Shown here piece by piece: positions 44,819-53,298 of a DNA stretch of 64,000 bases (within the stretch, counting starts at the first letter, position 1; each line of letters begins with the position of its first letter). The stretch comes from Streptomyces milbemycinicus (GTDB lineage Bacteria; Actinomycetota; Actinomycetes; Streptomycetales; Streptomycetaceae): assembly GCF_002154605.1 (NCBI RefSeq), contig NZ_MUNE01000045.1, positions 1 to 64,000 on the forward strand, in the 5' to 3' direction. A program made the translations under genes and the position numbers. The notes under the pieces were generated by a model. It saw only the letters and a program-made list of their open reading frames with translations. It ran no database searches and was not told the origin of the DNA.

Positions 44819-45586
44819 TCACGCCCGCACGAAGCCCCCGTCGACGACCAGCGTCTGGCCGGTCATGAAGGCGGCGTCGTCGGTGGCGAGGAACGAGACC
44901 ACGCCCATCAGGTCCTCTGGCAGCCCGGTGCGTTTGATCGCCTGGTTCGCGACGATCGCGTCGAAGGCGCCCAGCTCCAGCTGCGGCCCGGAGAGGGTGC
45001 CGGGTGTGCGCACGAGACCCGGCGCGATCGCGTTGACGGTGACGCCCTGTTCCCCGACCTCGGCGGCCAGCGAGCGTACGAAGCCGATGACCGCGCCCTT
45101 GCTCGCCGTGTAGGCGACCATGCCGGCGGAGCCCGCGTGGAAGGTGGTCGAGGCCATGACGACGATCCGGCCCCAGCTGCCCCGAGTCATGGCAGGCAGG
45201 AACGCCTTGGTGAGGTGGAAGACGGAGTCGAGGTTGACGTCCATGATCCGGCGCCAGGGCGTCCAGTCGGTGTCCGCGAAGGGCGCCATGGGGTAGATGC
45301 CGGCGTTGTGGACGAGGATGTCGACGCCGCCGAAGCGGTCGGTGACCGCCTCCGCGCAGCGGGCCACACTCTCGGCGTCGGAGACGTCGCATCGCACCGA
45401 GAAGACCTCACCGCCGTCCTCCCGGACGAGCTTCTCCGTCTCGTCGGCCGAACCGAGGTCGGCTATGGCCACACGGTGCCCGTCGCGGGCGAGCCGCAGG
45501 GCGTAGCCCTGTCCGATGCCCGCGGCTACGCCCGTGACCAGGGCGACTCTCCGAGGTCTGTGTTCCTTGGCTGTGTCGGTCGGCAT
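44819..45586 (-). CDS. Short-chain dehydrogenase/reductase (leftward operon, second)
   Basis: A 255-residue classical SDR with the glycine-rich motif TGVAAGIGQGYALRL, NAG (HNAGIYPM), the catalytic Ser region (VVMASTTFHAG) and YTASK. It uses NAD(P)(H) for alcohol/ketone interconversion. It lies 60 bases after the SnoaL-AHSA1 gene and before the terminal SnoaL gene, in the same operon. Confidence 0.85.
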   Translation of the reverse strand: MPTDTAKEHRPRRVALVTGVAAGIGQGYALRLARDGHRVAIADLGSADETEKLVREDGGEVFSVRCDVSDAESVARCAEAVTDRFGGVDILVHNAGIYPMAPFADTDWTPWRRIMDVNLDSVFHLTKAFLPAMTRGSWGRIVVMASTTFHAGSAGMVAYTASKGAVIGFVRSLAAEVGEQGVTVNAIAPGLVRTPGTLSGPQLELGAFDAIVANQAIKRTGLPEDLMGVVSFLATDDAAFMTGQTLVVDGGFVRA

Positions 45587-45646
45587 GCCAACTCCCTTGG
45601 TAGGGCGGGGGGCGTGTCCTCAGAGGCCACGCCCCTCGATAGGTGT

Positions 45647-46636
45647 TCAGGTGCTGGACTTCTCGATGCCGAGCAGGTGCTCGTAGTACGCGCGCTTGGT
45701 GCCTTGGTCCTTGTCGAGGTAGGCCAGGACCAGGGCGTAGATCTCGTTCTGCTGAATGGTGTAGTGGTCGTCATTGCCGGCGAGGAGTTCGCCCAGCTGG
45801 TCGAGGTGGAGGTGCCAGGCGGCGCTCAACAGGTGCTCGCGGCCGACGGAGAACGGCAGGGCATGGGTGAGCGCGATGCGCGAGCCGTCGCCGTCGGCCC
45901 GGACCTCCCAGCGCATCGTGGTGCCGATCAGGTCGGGGGTGTGGCCCCAGGCAGGCACGTCCCAGGTCAGCGCGAGGACGCGCTCGGGGTCGTACTCCAG
46001 GACCTTGCCGTAGACCGTCGCGCCCATCTTGGGGGCGATCTGGATGACCACCTCGCCGCCCACGACCGGCTCCAGCTTGTCGATCGGGCCGCCCATCCAC
46101 TTCGCCAGCGACTCGGGCTCCGAGACGAAGCGCCACAGGCCGGTCAGGGGCGCGTTGAAGCGCCGTTCGAAGTGCACCTCGTTCATCTCGGAAGTGCGGC
46201 GGATGATTCCGTCCACGGGGTCCTTCACTGGTGTCACTGCTGCTTCCTCCTCGGGGGCGAAGTCGGGGTCGAAGTAGACGTGCATGCGGCTGATCCGGCC
46301 GTCGCGGAAGTCGAAGACGGCACAGAACCGGCCGGGGACCGTACGGCGGCCGTCCCAGGTTTCGCCCGTGACGAGCTCGCCCTCCGTCGTGCCCTCGACA
46401 ACGACGCGGTCGCCCTGCTCGACGACGTCGAAGTCGGCGACGTGGTGGGCCATGTGACGGAACCTCACACGGCCCTTTCCGGCGGTGACCATGGCCTCGA
46501 TGCCGGTCGCGGTGCCGAACTTGGGGGCATAGATCTGAACGTCCTCGGTGAACAGCTCGACGGGGTTGCCCTCGATTCGGCCGTCGGCGATGTCGTAGAA
46601 CCGCTTGATCGTGGCGACGTTCTGGGAGTTCACCAT
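45647..46636 (-). CDS. Fusion of a SnoaL/NTF2 domain with an AHSA1/SRPBCC domain
   Basis: A 329-residue protein. Residues 1-130 are NTF2-like (VATIKRFYDIADGRIEGNPV, VRFRHMAHHVADFDVVEQGD). Residues about 150-300 are an AHSA1-type START-like domain (EVHFERRFNAPLTGLWRFVS, TMRWEVRADGDGSRIALTHA). Both folds have hydrophobic cavities and often act as cyclases, hydratases or ligand carriers. The fusion is unusual to me. The ATG at 46636 overlaps the upstream SDR stop, so it is coupled within the operon. Confidence 0.75.
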   Translation of the reverse strand: MVNSQNVATIKRFYDIADGRIEGNPVELFTEDVQIYAPKFGTATGIEAMVTAGKGRVRFRHMAHHVADFDVVEQGDRVVVEGTTEGELVTGETWDGRRTVPGRFCAVFDFRDGRISRMHVYFDPDFAPEEEAAVTPVKDPVDGIIRRTSEMNEVHFERRFNAPLTGLWRFVSEPESLAKWMGGPIDKLEPVVGGEVVIQIAPKMGATVYGKVLEYDPERVLALTWDVPAWGHTPDLIGTTMRWEVRADGDGSRIALTHALPFSVGREHLLSAAWHLHLDQLGELLAGNDDHYTIQQNEIYALVLAYLDKDQGTKRAYYEHLLGIEKSST

Positions 46637-47385
46637 GCGAGATAGCCTCCGTCGGCGTTGACTACGGATCCGGTGATCAAAGAGGCCTCGTCGCCGCACA
46701 GCCAGGTCACCGCGGCCGCGACCTCCTCCGGTCGGCCCGGGCGGCCGATGGGCTGGCGGGCCAGGACGGCGGCCACGGCGTCGGGCGGGTTGGCGGCCGT
46801 CATCGGGGTGTCGATGTAGCCGGGGGAGACCGCGTTGACTCGGATGCCCTGGGCTGCGTACTCGACGGCCGCCGTCTTGGTCAGCCCGGCCACGCCGTGC
46901 TTACTGGCCACGTACGCCGCCTGAGTCGGCATGCCCGTGTGGGCCCAGATCGAGGTCGTGTTGACGATCGCACCGCCGCTGACCTCGAGCATCGCGGGGA
47001 TCTGGTACCGCATGCAGAGAAATACGCCGAGCAGGTTGACGTTCACCACACGGGTGAAGTCCGCCTCCGCCAACTCTCCTGTAAGGGCCATGGAGTAGGT
47101 CCCCGCGTTGTTGTGGGCGAAGTGCAGCCCGCCGTACGCCGTCGAGATGGCGTCGACCGCCGTGCGGACCGCGTCGCCGGAGGCCACGTCGGTGTGCACG
47201 AAGAGCGCCGCGCCCCCGGCCTCCTCGATGAGGGCAACGGTCTCCTTGCCACCCTCGGTGTCGATGTCGCACACCCCGACCGCCGCGCCACCGGCCGCGA
47301 AGGCCAGCGCCGAGGCCCTGCCGATGCCGGAACCGGCGCCGGTCACCATCGCGACACGCCCCTCGAACCGTTCGGATGCCGGCAC
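46630..47385 (-). CDS. Short-chain dehydrogenase/reductase (leftward operon, first)
   Basis: A 251-residue classical SDR (TGAGSGIGRASALAF, HNNAGTYSMAL, the Ser region NTTSIWAHTGMP, YVASK). It is typical of dehydrogenases that oxidise dihydrodiols or side-chain alcohols. It starts three bases after the VOC dioxygenase stop and overlaps the next gene by seven bases. In aromatic catabolism such an SDR could make the catechol-type substrate of the dioxygenases. Confidence 0.87.
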   Translation of the reverse strand: MPASERFEGRVAMVTGAGSGIGRASALAFAAGGAAVGVCDIDTEGGKETVALIEEAGGAALFVHTDVASGDAVRTAVDAISTAYGGLHFAHNNAGTYSMALTGELAEADFTRVVNVNLLGVFLCMRYQIPAMLEVSGGAIVNTTSIWAHTGMPTQAAYVASKHGVAGLTKTAAVEYAAQGIRVNAVSPGYIDTPMTAANPPDAVAAVLARQPIGRPGRPEEVAAAVTWLCGDEASLITGSVVNADGGYLAW

Positions 47386-47388
47386 GGG

Positions 47389-48294
47389 CTACTCCGGCTT
47401 CGATTCGAAGTTCTGCAGGAACTCCTCCGGCATGATCGGGCACCACACCGCCGGAGGGACGTCCCAGTCCTTGCCCTGCCAGTCCTCCGTGATCTGGTCG
47501 ATGTCGCTGAAGTACTCGATCCAGCTGCCCCACGGGTCGCGCACGTAGTGGAAGAGGTTGGAGCCGAGGCTGTGCCGGCCCAGGCCCCATCCGACCGTGT
47601 GGCCCTTGCCGGCCATGATCTGCGCGCCCATTGCCAGCTCGTCGAGGTTGTTGACCTCCCAGCTGGAGTGGTGCAGGCCCGGGTGGCTGGACTGGATGAA
47701 GCCGAAGACGTGGTGGTCGCCCGGGCCGGAGTTCATGAACACGGCCTTGCCGGTGATCCGGTCGGACAGCCTGAGTCCAAGGGCGCGCTCGTAGAAGTCC
47801 TGGGAGCGGTTGACGTCCGAGGAGAAGATCAGCATGTGGCCCAGCCGGCGCGGGCGCGGCGCGGCGTCCGCGGTCAGCCAGCGGGCCTCGTCGACGCGCT
47901 GATGGTCACCGGGCAGGTTCTGTTTCACCGGCTGAGCGGGACGCGCCGGGGCGAGTTCCTGCTCGCGGACGTTGACCGCGTTGCCGTCCGGGTCGCGGAA
48001 CCACAGGCCGCCCTCGGGGGCGCCGGCCGGGGCGTCCAGCAGGGCAATGTCCAGGGATTCGAGGTGACGCTGGAACTCGCCCAGCGAGCCGGCCGGCGCG
48101 GCGAAGGCCACGTGGTGCAGGCGCTTGTCCTGCCCCTCGACCAGCAGGGTCTGGTTCTGGTCGCGTCCGTCGCAGCGCACGACCAGACGGTCGGAGTGCT
48201 CGTCGACGGCGAGGCCGAAGTCGGTGTAGAAGTCCTTGCCCTGGGCCAGATCGGGTAGTTGGAGGCCGTAGTGCAGCAGGCCGCTCACGCGCAT
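47389..48294 (-). CDS. Extradiol-type dioxygenase (VOC family) 2
   Basis: A 301-residue two-module vicinal oxygen chelate protein. The C-terminal module carries the 2-His-1-Glu iron ligands: His153 (LGHMLIF), His208 or 209 (GLHHSSWEV) and Glu260 (WIEYFSD). This is as in catechol 2,3-dioxygenase and BphC-type enzymes that open aromatic rings next to two hydroxyls. The N-terminal module is degenerate, as usual. Together with the other VOC gene it provides the ring-cleavage step feeding the rightward operon. It is followed after three bases by the SDR. Confidence 0.85.
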   Translation of the reverse strand: MRVSGLLHYGLQLPDLAQGKDFYTDFGLAVDEHSDRLVVRCDGRDQNQTLLVEGQDKRLHHVAFAAPAGSLGEFQRHLESLDIALLDAPAGAPEGGLWFRDPDGNAVNVREQELAPARPAQPVKQNLPGDHQRVDEARWLTADAAPRPRRLGHMLIFSSDVNRSQDFYERALGLRLSDRITGKAVFMNSGPGDHHVFGFIQSSHPGLHHSSWEVNNLDELAMGAQIMAGKGHTVGWGLGRHSLGSNLFHYVRDPWGSWIEYFSDIDQITEDWQGKDWDVPPAVWCPIMPEEFLQNFESKPE

Positions 48295-48324
48295 GGTGCG
48301 TTCCTTAGGTGGGGGTGGGGGAAT

Positions 48325-48990
48325 TCAGGATTCGGTCGTTCGGCGCAGGTGCGCCCAGAGCCGGTCGAGCAGGGGCGGCGCTGCCGCTCGCCAGGACGCG
48401 ATCTCGTCGGGGGTGAGGGGGCGGCTCGCCCCCGCCTGGCGGGCTGCGAGGTGCAGACGGCAGGTGACGTCCAGCAGCCACATGCGGGCCACCGCGTGAC
48501 CGGGTGAGCAGCCGGTGGTGACTGCACCGTTGCCGCGTAGCACGAGCGCGTCGGCCTTGCCGAGGGTGCGTACGGCCGCCTCGGCGATGGCGGCAGAGCG
48601 CATGAGCCGGGCGTCGTCGTGGACGGGGACCGCCTCGCCGAGCATGGCGCCCTGGCCGTGCAGGGGCGGGATGCGGGACGTGACCGAACCCGCCGCGAAG
48701 GCCGATTCTGGGATGGCCCGGGCGACGGCGTCCACGTCGGGGCGGGCCCGGTAGACCGCCAGATGGACCCAGGCCTCGCCGGGCGCGCCCGCCGGCAGGG
48801 TCCGGGCGTCCAGCGGGATACCGACGAGGGTGTCCGGCGTGGCCTCGGCGAGGTCGATCGCGGGGGTGATCAGGACGTGGTCGGCGTGTCGCACCGACAC
48901 GTGTCCGAACGCGGTCACCATGCCGAGCGCCGCGAGGACGCGGGCCGCGGTGACCATGTCCTCGCCAAAGTTCGGCGCGTCCGGGGTCAT
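48325..48990 (-). CDS. Class II aldolase/adducin-family protein lacking the HxH zinc site
   Basis: A 221-residue protein (TAARVLAALGMVTAFGHVSV, LVLRGNGAVTTGCSPGHAVA, MWLLDVTCRLHLAARQAG). True metal aldolases of this family carry HxH in a VVHTH-like stretch and a later His. Here those positions read AVARAIPE and RGNG, so the zinc site is absent. It may be a decarboxylase-like or non-enzymatic subgroup member. It belongs to the leftward operon, 30 bases before the VOC gene. Confidence 0.75.
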   Translation of the reverse strand: MTPDAPNFGEDMVTAARVLAALGMVTAFGHVSVRHADHVLITPAIDLAEATPDTLVGIPLDARTLPAGAPGEAWVHLAVYRARPDVDAVARAIPESAFAAGSVTSRIPPLHGQGAMLGEAVPVHDDARLMRSAAIAEAAVRTLGKADALVLRGNGAVTTGCSPGHAVARMWLLDVTCRLHLAARQAGASRPLTPDEIASWRAAAPPLLDRLWAHLRRTTES

Positions 48991-49018
48991 GACCGCGGGA
49001 GCCAGGGGCGGCGACCGC

Positions 49019-49438
49019 TCATCCCGTGACCTCCTGCGCGGCCACGGCCTCGGCGTCCAGGGCCGCGAACAGCGGCGCGGCGTCGATGTGCACGCGCAGC
49101 GATGTGATCAGGGCGGAGGGGCCGCGGCCGATGACCGTGACGGTGGGGAGGATCACCTCGGCGCCGCCCCGCGTGAGGTAGTGGACGCGGGCTTCGAGCA
49201 CGAGGGTCGTCGGGGTGACCTGCCAGCGGTTGCACCACTCGTGCCGCATGCCGGTTAGGGCCGCACGCAGGTTCTCCAGCAGTTCGCGCACCGCGTCGTG
49301 GCCGATGGCGGGCGGGTTGTTGCCGAAGACGATCTCCCCGTCGGGGGCGAAGCGGTCGAGGACGCGCTCGGTGAGCTGTGCGTCGACGTCGGCGTAGAAG
49401 GCGTCGGTCCAGTCGCCCCAGTCGGACTTGTCAGACAT
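49019..49438 (-). CDS. SnoaL/NTF2-fold protein (leftward operon, upstream copy)
   Basis: About 139 residues from the ATG at 49438 (MSDKSDWGDW); a GTG at 49447 is the alternative. It reads LTERVLDRFAPDGEIVFGNN, AVRELLENLRAALTGMRHEW and LVLEARVHYLTRGGAEVILP. This is another NTF2-like domain, comparable in layout to the 44325 protein. It probably performs an isomerisation, hydration or ring-related step. Confidence 0.72.
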   Translation of the reverse strand: MSDKSDWGDWTDAFYADVDAQLTERVLDRFAPDGEIVFGNNPPAIGHDAVRELLENLRAALTGMRHEWCNRWQVTPTTLVLEARVHYLTRGGAEVILPTVTVIGRGPSALITSLRVHIDAAPLFAALDAEAVAAQEVTG

Positions 49439-49472
49439 CTTTGTCACTTTCCGTCCGTGTTTGTTTTCGGCG

Positions 49473-49934
49473 TCAGGCTGCGTCAGCCGTCGCCAGCCGG
49501 CGCATCGCGTCCCTGGTGGCGGTGATGGCCTGGAGGTAGTCGGCGGTCATGGTCCTGGCGTACGTCTCCTCCGCCTCGGAGCTGCCGGGGATCCCGACGA
49601 GAACCAGGGCGAAGCTGAAACGCAGCTGCATGTCGTCGCCGTCGCCGTCGATCTCGTTGGCGATCGTGCCGAGCACTGGCCCCGACAGTCGGGTGAACAC
49701 CACCCGATGGGGTTCTTCGAGCGTAATGCGCTCTCGGAATGAGTCGCTCCGGATGCGTATGTCGCGGTCGAAGCTTCCGTCCTCGTATTCGGCGACGACA
49801 GCGCAGTCGCTCATCGCGGGCACGAACGGCAGGGCGTTGTTGGCCTTGCGGACCAGGCCCTCCCACACCGCTGCGCGGTCGAGACAGGGGGCTCCCGGTT
49901 CGTTGACGGGCACTGAGTGGCTCACGAAGATCAT
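49473..49934 (-). CDS. SRPBCC-fold protein, AtaL/DUF1857 type
   Basis: A 153-residue START-like protein (SHSVPVNEPGAPCLDRAAVW, VRKANNALPFVPAMSDCAVV, RERITLEEPHRVVFTRLSG). The pattern (a first strand, EGL.RKA..P..FVP, and DGSFDRDI) matches the DUF1857/AtaL-like group. These bind small hydrophobic molecules. It is the fourth gene of the leftward operon. Confidence 0.72.
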   Translation of the reverse strand: MIFVSHSVPVNEPGAPCLDRAAVWEGLVRKANNALPFVPAMSDCAVVAEYEDGSFDRDIRIRSDSFRERITLEEPHRVVFTRLSGPVLGTIANEIDGDGDDMQLRFSFALVLVGIPGSSEAEETYARTMTADYLQAITATRDAMRRLATADAA

Positions 49935-49995
49935 TGGATCTCCTCCTCCGGCCGGCGGCGTTGCCGGTCTTGTGGGCGAGTGCGAGGGGACGTCG

Positions 49996-50880
49996 CTACG
50001 ACGCCGCGGGCAGCTGGCGCTGCCGGATGGTCGGCGCGACCGGGCCGCGCCACATGTCGATCGACGAGGGCTGCTCGAGGTCGAACACGCGCGGCGCCCA
50101 CGTCGTGTCGTCCTCGATCAGCTGCCCGCCGACGGCGTATTCGTAGGTGAGGTTCTCGGGGCCCCTGAAGTAGAGGAACACCGAGCCGGAGGTGGGGTGG
50201 CGCCCCGGGCCCATGACGATCTCTACGCCCTGTTCGATGAGGAAGTGCCAGTTGCGCATCAGGCCGTCCAGGGAGCCGACCTGGAAGTTGACGTGGCAGA
50301 GCGCCGCTTCGTCGCCGCGGAACACGGCGAGCTTGTGGTGGACCGGGTCGATGCGCATCAGGCAGGCGCCGTCGCCGACCCAGTCCGACACGCGGGCGTT
50401 GAAGGTGGTGGACCAGAAGCGGTACGCCTCATGCACGTCGGGCGCGTCCAGGCACAGGTGGCCGAACTCGGTGACGCCCGAGGCCCGGCCGAGCCGCACC
50501 GGTTCGGCGGACTGGAACTGCGCGGCGGCCAGCTCGACGCGGTTGCCGAACGGGTCGTCGAAGGCGAGGTAGCCGGAGACCCCGCGCGAACGCGCCCCTG
50601 CCTGGTCGCCGCGCTCCACGCGCACCCCCTGCTTCTCCAGTTCGGTTTCGGCCGCGGCGAGTGCGTCCGGACCGGCGACCGTGAACCCGGAGGAGATCAC
50701 GCCCGAGGGGCCCTCGACGAAGGTGAGGCAGTGGTGCCGGGCGTCCGCGCGCAGATGGACAACACCGGGTTCGCCGGAGTCGACTACTTCGAGCCCGACG
50801 ATGTCCCTGGCGAAGCGGACGGCCCCGTCCAGATCCTCGACGCCCGAGCGCACGTAGGCGATGTCGGTCAGGGTGATCAC
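49996..50880 (-). CDS. Extradiol-type dioxygenase (VOC family) 1
   Basis: A 294-residue two-module protein from the GTG at 50880, which overlaps the ene-reductase stop (GTGA). The iron ligands are in the second module: His141 (EFGHLCLD), His196 (LCHVNFQ) and Glu247 (LTYEYAV). It resembles BphC/2,3-dihydroxybiphenyl dioxygenase-type enzymes. Two such dioxygenases in one operon suggest two ring-cleavage steps, or one specialised for a substituted catechol. Confidence 0.85.
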   Translation of the reverse strand: MITLTDIAYVRSGVEDLDGAVRFARDIVGLEVVDSGEPGVVHLRADARHHCLTFVEGPSGVISSGFTVAGPDALAAAETELEKQGVRVERGDQAGARSRGVSGYLAFDDPFGNRVELAAAQFQSAEPVRLGRASGVTEFGHLCLDAPDVHEAYRFWSTTFNARVSDWVGDGACLMRIDPVHHKLAVFRGDEAALCHVNFQVGSLDGLMRNWHFLIEQGVEIVMGPGRHPTSGSVFLYFRGPENLTYEYAVGGQLIEDDTTWAPRVFDLEQPSSIDMWRGPVAPTIRQRQLPAAS

Positions 50881-52070
50881 GGGGTGGTCCCTTCGTCGTA
50901 GCCGAGGAAGCCGCGCGACTGGGCGCTTTCGGGCCAGTGGCCGCAGATGGCGCCGGTCAGCTGCGTCTGCAAGCACCGCGGCGGGTTGCACGGGCAGGTG
51001 CGGCGGGCGCCGGCGGTGCCGGACTGCACCTTCGTGGGCCAGTCGGGGTCGACGAAGAGAGGGCGGGCGAGGCCGACCGCCGAGGCCTGGCCCGTTTCCA
51101 GGACCTGCACCGCCGCACGCGGGTCGCCGAGGCCGCCGTTGGCCACTACCGGGATCCTCACCGCGCGTTGCAGTGCCTCGGTGTCGTCGAGCGAGTAGCC
51201 CGGCTTGGCGAGCATGCCCAGATTGGCAGGCAGGCGCATGGTCTCGAAGGTGGCCGGGATGGCGAAGAGGAACGCCGCGCCCTCGGCCTCCAGCAGCGGG
51301 GCGAGCCGTACGGCGTCGTCCAGAGTCCAGCCGCTGTCCACCCGCTCGTCGCTGAGCAGGTGCACGCCGACCACGAAGTCCGGGCCGGTGTTCGCGACGA
51401 TGCGGCGTACGACCTCCAGCGCGAAGCGCGTCCGGCCGGCGAAGTCGCCGCCCCACTCGTCGGTACGCCGGTTGGTGCGCGAGGACAGGAACCCGGAGAT
51501 CAGGAAGCCCTGCGCGGCGTGCACGTCGACGCCGTCGAACCCGGCGCGCTCGCACAGCCGCGCGGCGCGCACGAACTCCTCGATGGCTTCCTCGATCTCC
51601 TCGGGCGTGATCTCCTGCGGGGTGACGACCCGGCCCGGAGCCAGTTCGAAGGGAATCGCGGAGGGCGCGAGCCGGGGCCTGGCCTCGTACTCCTCCCAGG
51701 GGCCGGCGTACCGCCCGGAGTGCACGATCTGGACGATCGACAGGGCACCGTGCCGACGGATCTCGTCGGCCAACCGCCGCAGGCCGGGCAGCTGCTCCTC
51801 GTCGCTCACCAGGGTCTGCAGGGGCATCTGGCGGCCGGCGACGCTGATCGCGAAGTTCTCCGTGACCACGACCCCGGTGCCGCCCTGTGCGCGGCGGGCG
51901 TAGTGCTGGATCTCCTTGTCGGTCACCGTGCCGTCGGGGTTGGCATATCCGACGGACATGGGGGCCTGGAAGATGCGGTTGCGGGCCGTGCGCTTGCCCA
52001 GGCTCAGCGGTGCGAACAGCGGAGCGAAGTCCGCGGTGACGGCGGTGTCACTCGTACTCGTGGAGGTCAT
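50877..52070 (-). CDS. Old Yellow Enzyme-family ene-reductase
   Basis: About 397 residues from the ATG at 52070 (MTSTSTSDTA). FMN-binding TIM barrel (FAPLFAPLSLGKRTARNRIF, VVTENFAISVAGRQMPLQTL, WGGDFAGRTRFALEVVRRI). The usual active-site pair HxxN or HxxH reads HAAQGFL, with Gln in the second position. The C-terminus has clustered cysteines (CPCNPPRCLQTQL, AICGHW) that recall the Fe-S motif of the 2,4-dienoyl-CoA reductase branch, but the following FAD domain is absent. It may reduce a ring or enone intermediate before cleavage. It is the second gene of the leftward operon. Confidence 0.82.
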   Translation of the reverse strand: MTSTSTSDTAVTADFAPLFAPLSLGKRTARNRIFQAPMSVGYANPDGTVTDKEIQHYARRAQGGTGVVVTENFAISVAGRQMPLQTLVSDEEQLPGLRRLADEIRRHGALSIVQIVHSGRYAGPWEEYEARPRLAPSAIPFELAPGRVVTPQEITPEEIEEAIEEFVRAARLCERAGFDGVDVHAAQGFLISGFLSSRTNRRTDEWGGDFAGRTRFALEVVRRIVANTGPDFVVGVHLLSDERVDSGWTLDDAVRLAPLLEAEGAAFLFAIPATFETMRLPANLGMLAKPGYSLDDTEALQRAVRIPVVANGGLGDPRAAVQVLETGQASAVGLARPLFVDPDWPTKVQSGTAGARRTCPCNPPRCLQTQLTGAICGHWPESAQSRGFLGYDEGTTP

Positions 52071-52087
52071 CCCTGCTCCAAGGTTTC

Positions 52088-53026
52088 TCAGGCCACCTGC
52101 GGGTCCCGCTGGGCAGACGGCTCGCCTGCACGCCACACGTGATTGCGCAGGGCGCCCAGGGGGTTGATGTCGATGTGCAGTTCGTCGCCCGGGCGCAGCG
52201 ACAGGCCCTTGGCGGCGCCGACGCCGGCGGGTGTGCCGGTGGCGAGCACGTCGCCGGGTTCAAGGGTCATCAATTGGCTGGCCGCAGAGATGAGTTGCGC
52301 CACGCCGAAGATCATGTCCTTGGTGTTGCCGTCCTGTTCGAGCACGCCGTTGCGCCACAGACGGATCGGCAGCGACTGGGGGTCGGGCGCGAACCAGGAC
52401 GGCGTCACGCCGGGACCGATCGGGGTGAAGGTGTCCCGTCCCTTCGACGCGAGCCAGTCGAAGGCGAACGGCGGAGCCAGGGGGTTTGGCCGGGCATGGA
52501 GGCCGCGCGCCGAGATGTCGTTGACGATCGTGTAGCCCGCGACCGCCTCCAACGCCCACTCCACCGGCACCTGGTGGACGCGCCGCCCGATCACCACGCC
52601 GAGTTCGGCCTCCCAGTCCACCCGGGCTTCCGGGTTGTCCGGGATCTCGATGGCGTCGTCCGGCCCGACGATCGTGGTCGGCGGCAGCAGGAAGAAGTAC
52701 GGCTCCATGCCCGGCGGCACGTCGCCGACGCCCATCTCCTGCAAGTGGTCGCTGTAGTTGGCGCCGGCGCAGACGAGCTTGCCCGGCGACGGGATCGGCG
52801 TGAGGAGCCGTACGCCGTCCAGGGACTTGCCGTCCGCCGGCTGCCAGTCGCGCAGGACCGGCTCCAGCTCTGTCCAGTCACGCAGCGCCGCCCCCACGTC
52901 GGGGTAGCGCGCCAGGTCCGGATGGCGCCACACGCGCCCGTCGGCGTCGGCGGCCGCGACGAATGACTCCGCTGGTTCCGCATCGCGGCCCTCAGGGCGG
53001 CAGGTCACCAAACTCCATACGGTCAT
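52088..53026 (-). CDS. Fumarylacetoacetate hydrolase-family protein
   Basis: A 312-residue protein from the ATG at 53026 after GGGAG. FAH core motifs are present: VCAGANYSDHLQEMG, ARVDWEAELGVVIGRR with the metal-binding Glu residues, GYTIVNDISARGLH, KGRDTFTPIGPGV and LEPGDVLATGTPAGVG. Members hydrolyse or decarboxylate ring-cleavage products. It is the first gene of the leftward operon and diverges from the rightward meta-pathway operon across a region containing a TAGGTCGACCAA site. Confidence 0.87.
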   Translation of the reverse strand: MTVWSLVTCRPEGRDAEPAESFVAAADADGRVWRHPDLARYPDVGAALRDWTELEPVLRDWQPADGKSLDGVRLLTPIPSPGKLVCAGANYSDHLQEMGVGDVPPGMEPYFFLLPPTTIVGPDDAIEIPDNPEARVDWEAELGVVIGRRVHQVPVEWALEAVAGYTIVNDISARGLHARPNPLAPPFAFDWLASKGRDTFTPIGPGVTPSWFAPDPQSLPIRLWRNGVLEQDGNTKDMIFGVAQLISAASQLMTLEPGDVLATGTPAGVGAAKGLSLRPGDELHIDINPLGALRNHVWRAGEPSAQRDPQVA

Positions 53027-53137
53027 CCGAACTCCCGAAGCTCGATTATTGGCCGTCCTACCATTTGGCAATGACTCGATGCAACGCTGCCTGGCGGCCA
53101 TGACGACCACAGTGCATACAGTTTCATCGCCAGTCAA

Positions 53138-53149
53138 TAGGTCGACCAA
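53138..53149. promoter_or_regulatory. Operator of class TTGGTCGACCAA between the two catabolic operons
   Basis: TAGGTCGACCAA lies in the 272-base divergent region, 112 bases before the leftward start and 150 before the rightward start. A degenerate similar element (TTGGCCG...CCTACC) is seen near 53048-53062, close to the leftward promoter. Both catabolic operons are therefore likely members of the same regulon. Confidence 0.6.
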
Positions 53150-53298
53150 GGGTTGACTTCGGTCCGCGAAAGTGCACACAGTTTGAGCGTGGATCGCCTG
53201 CCGGCCCAGCCCGGCGCGCACCTGAACCGACCCGATCGGAGATCGCCAATGACGGAGTTGATCGCACGCCCGGCGGAGCGGGGCGAGGGGGTGACGTC

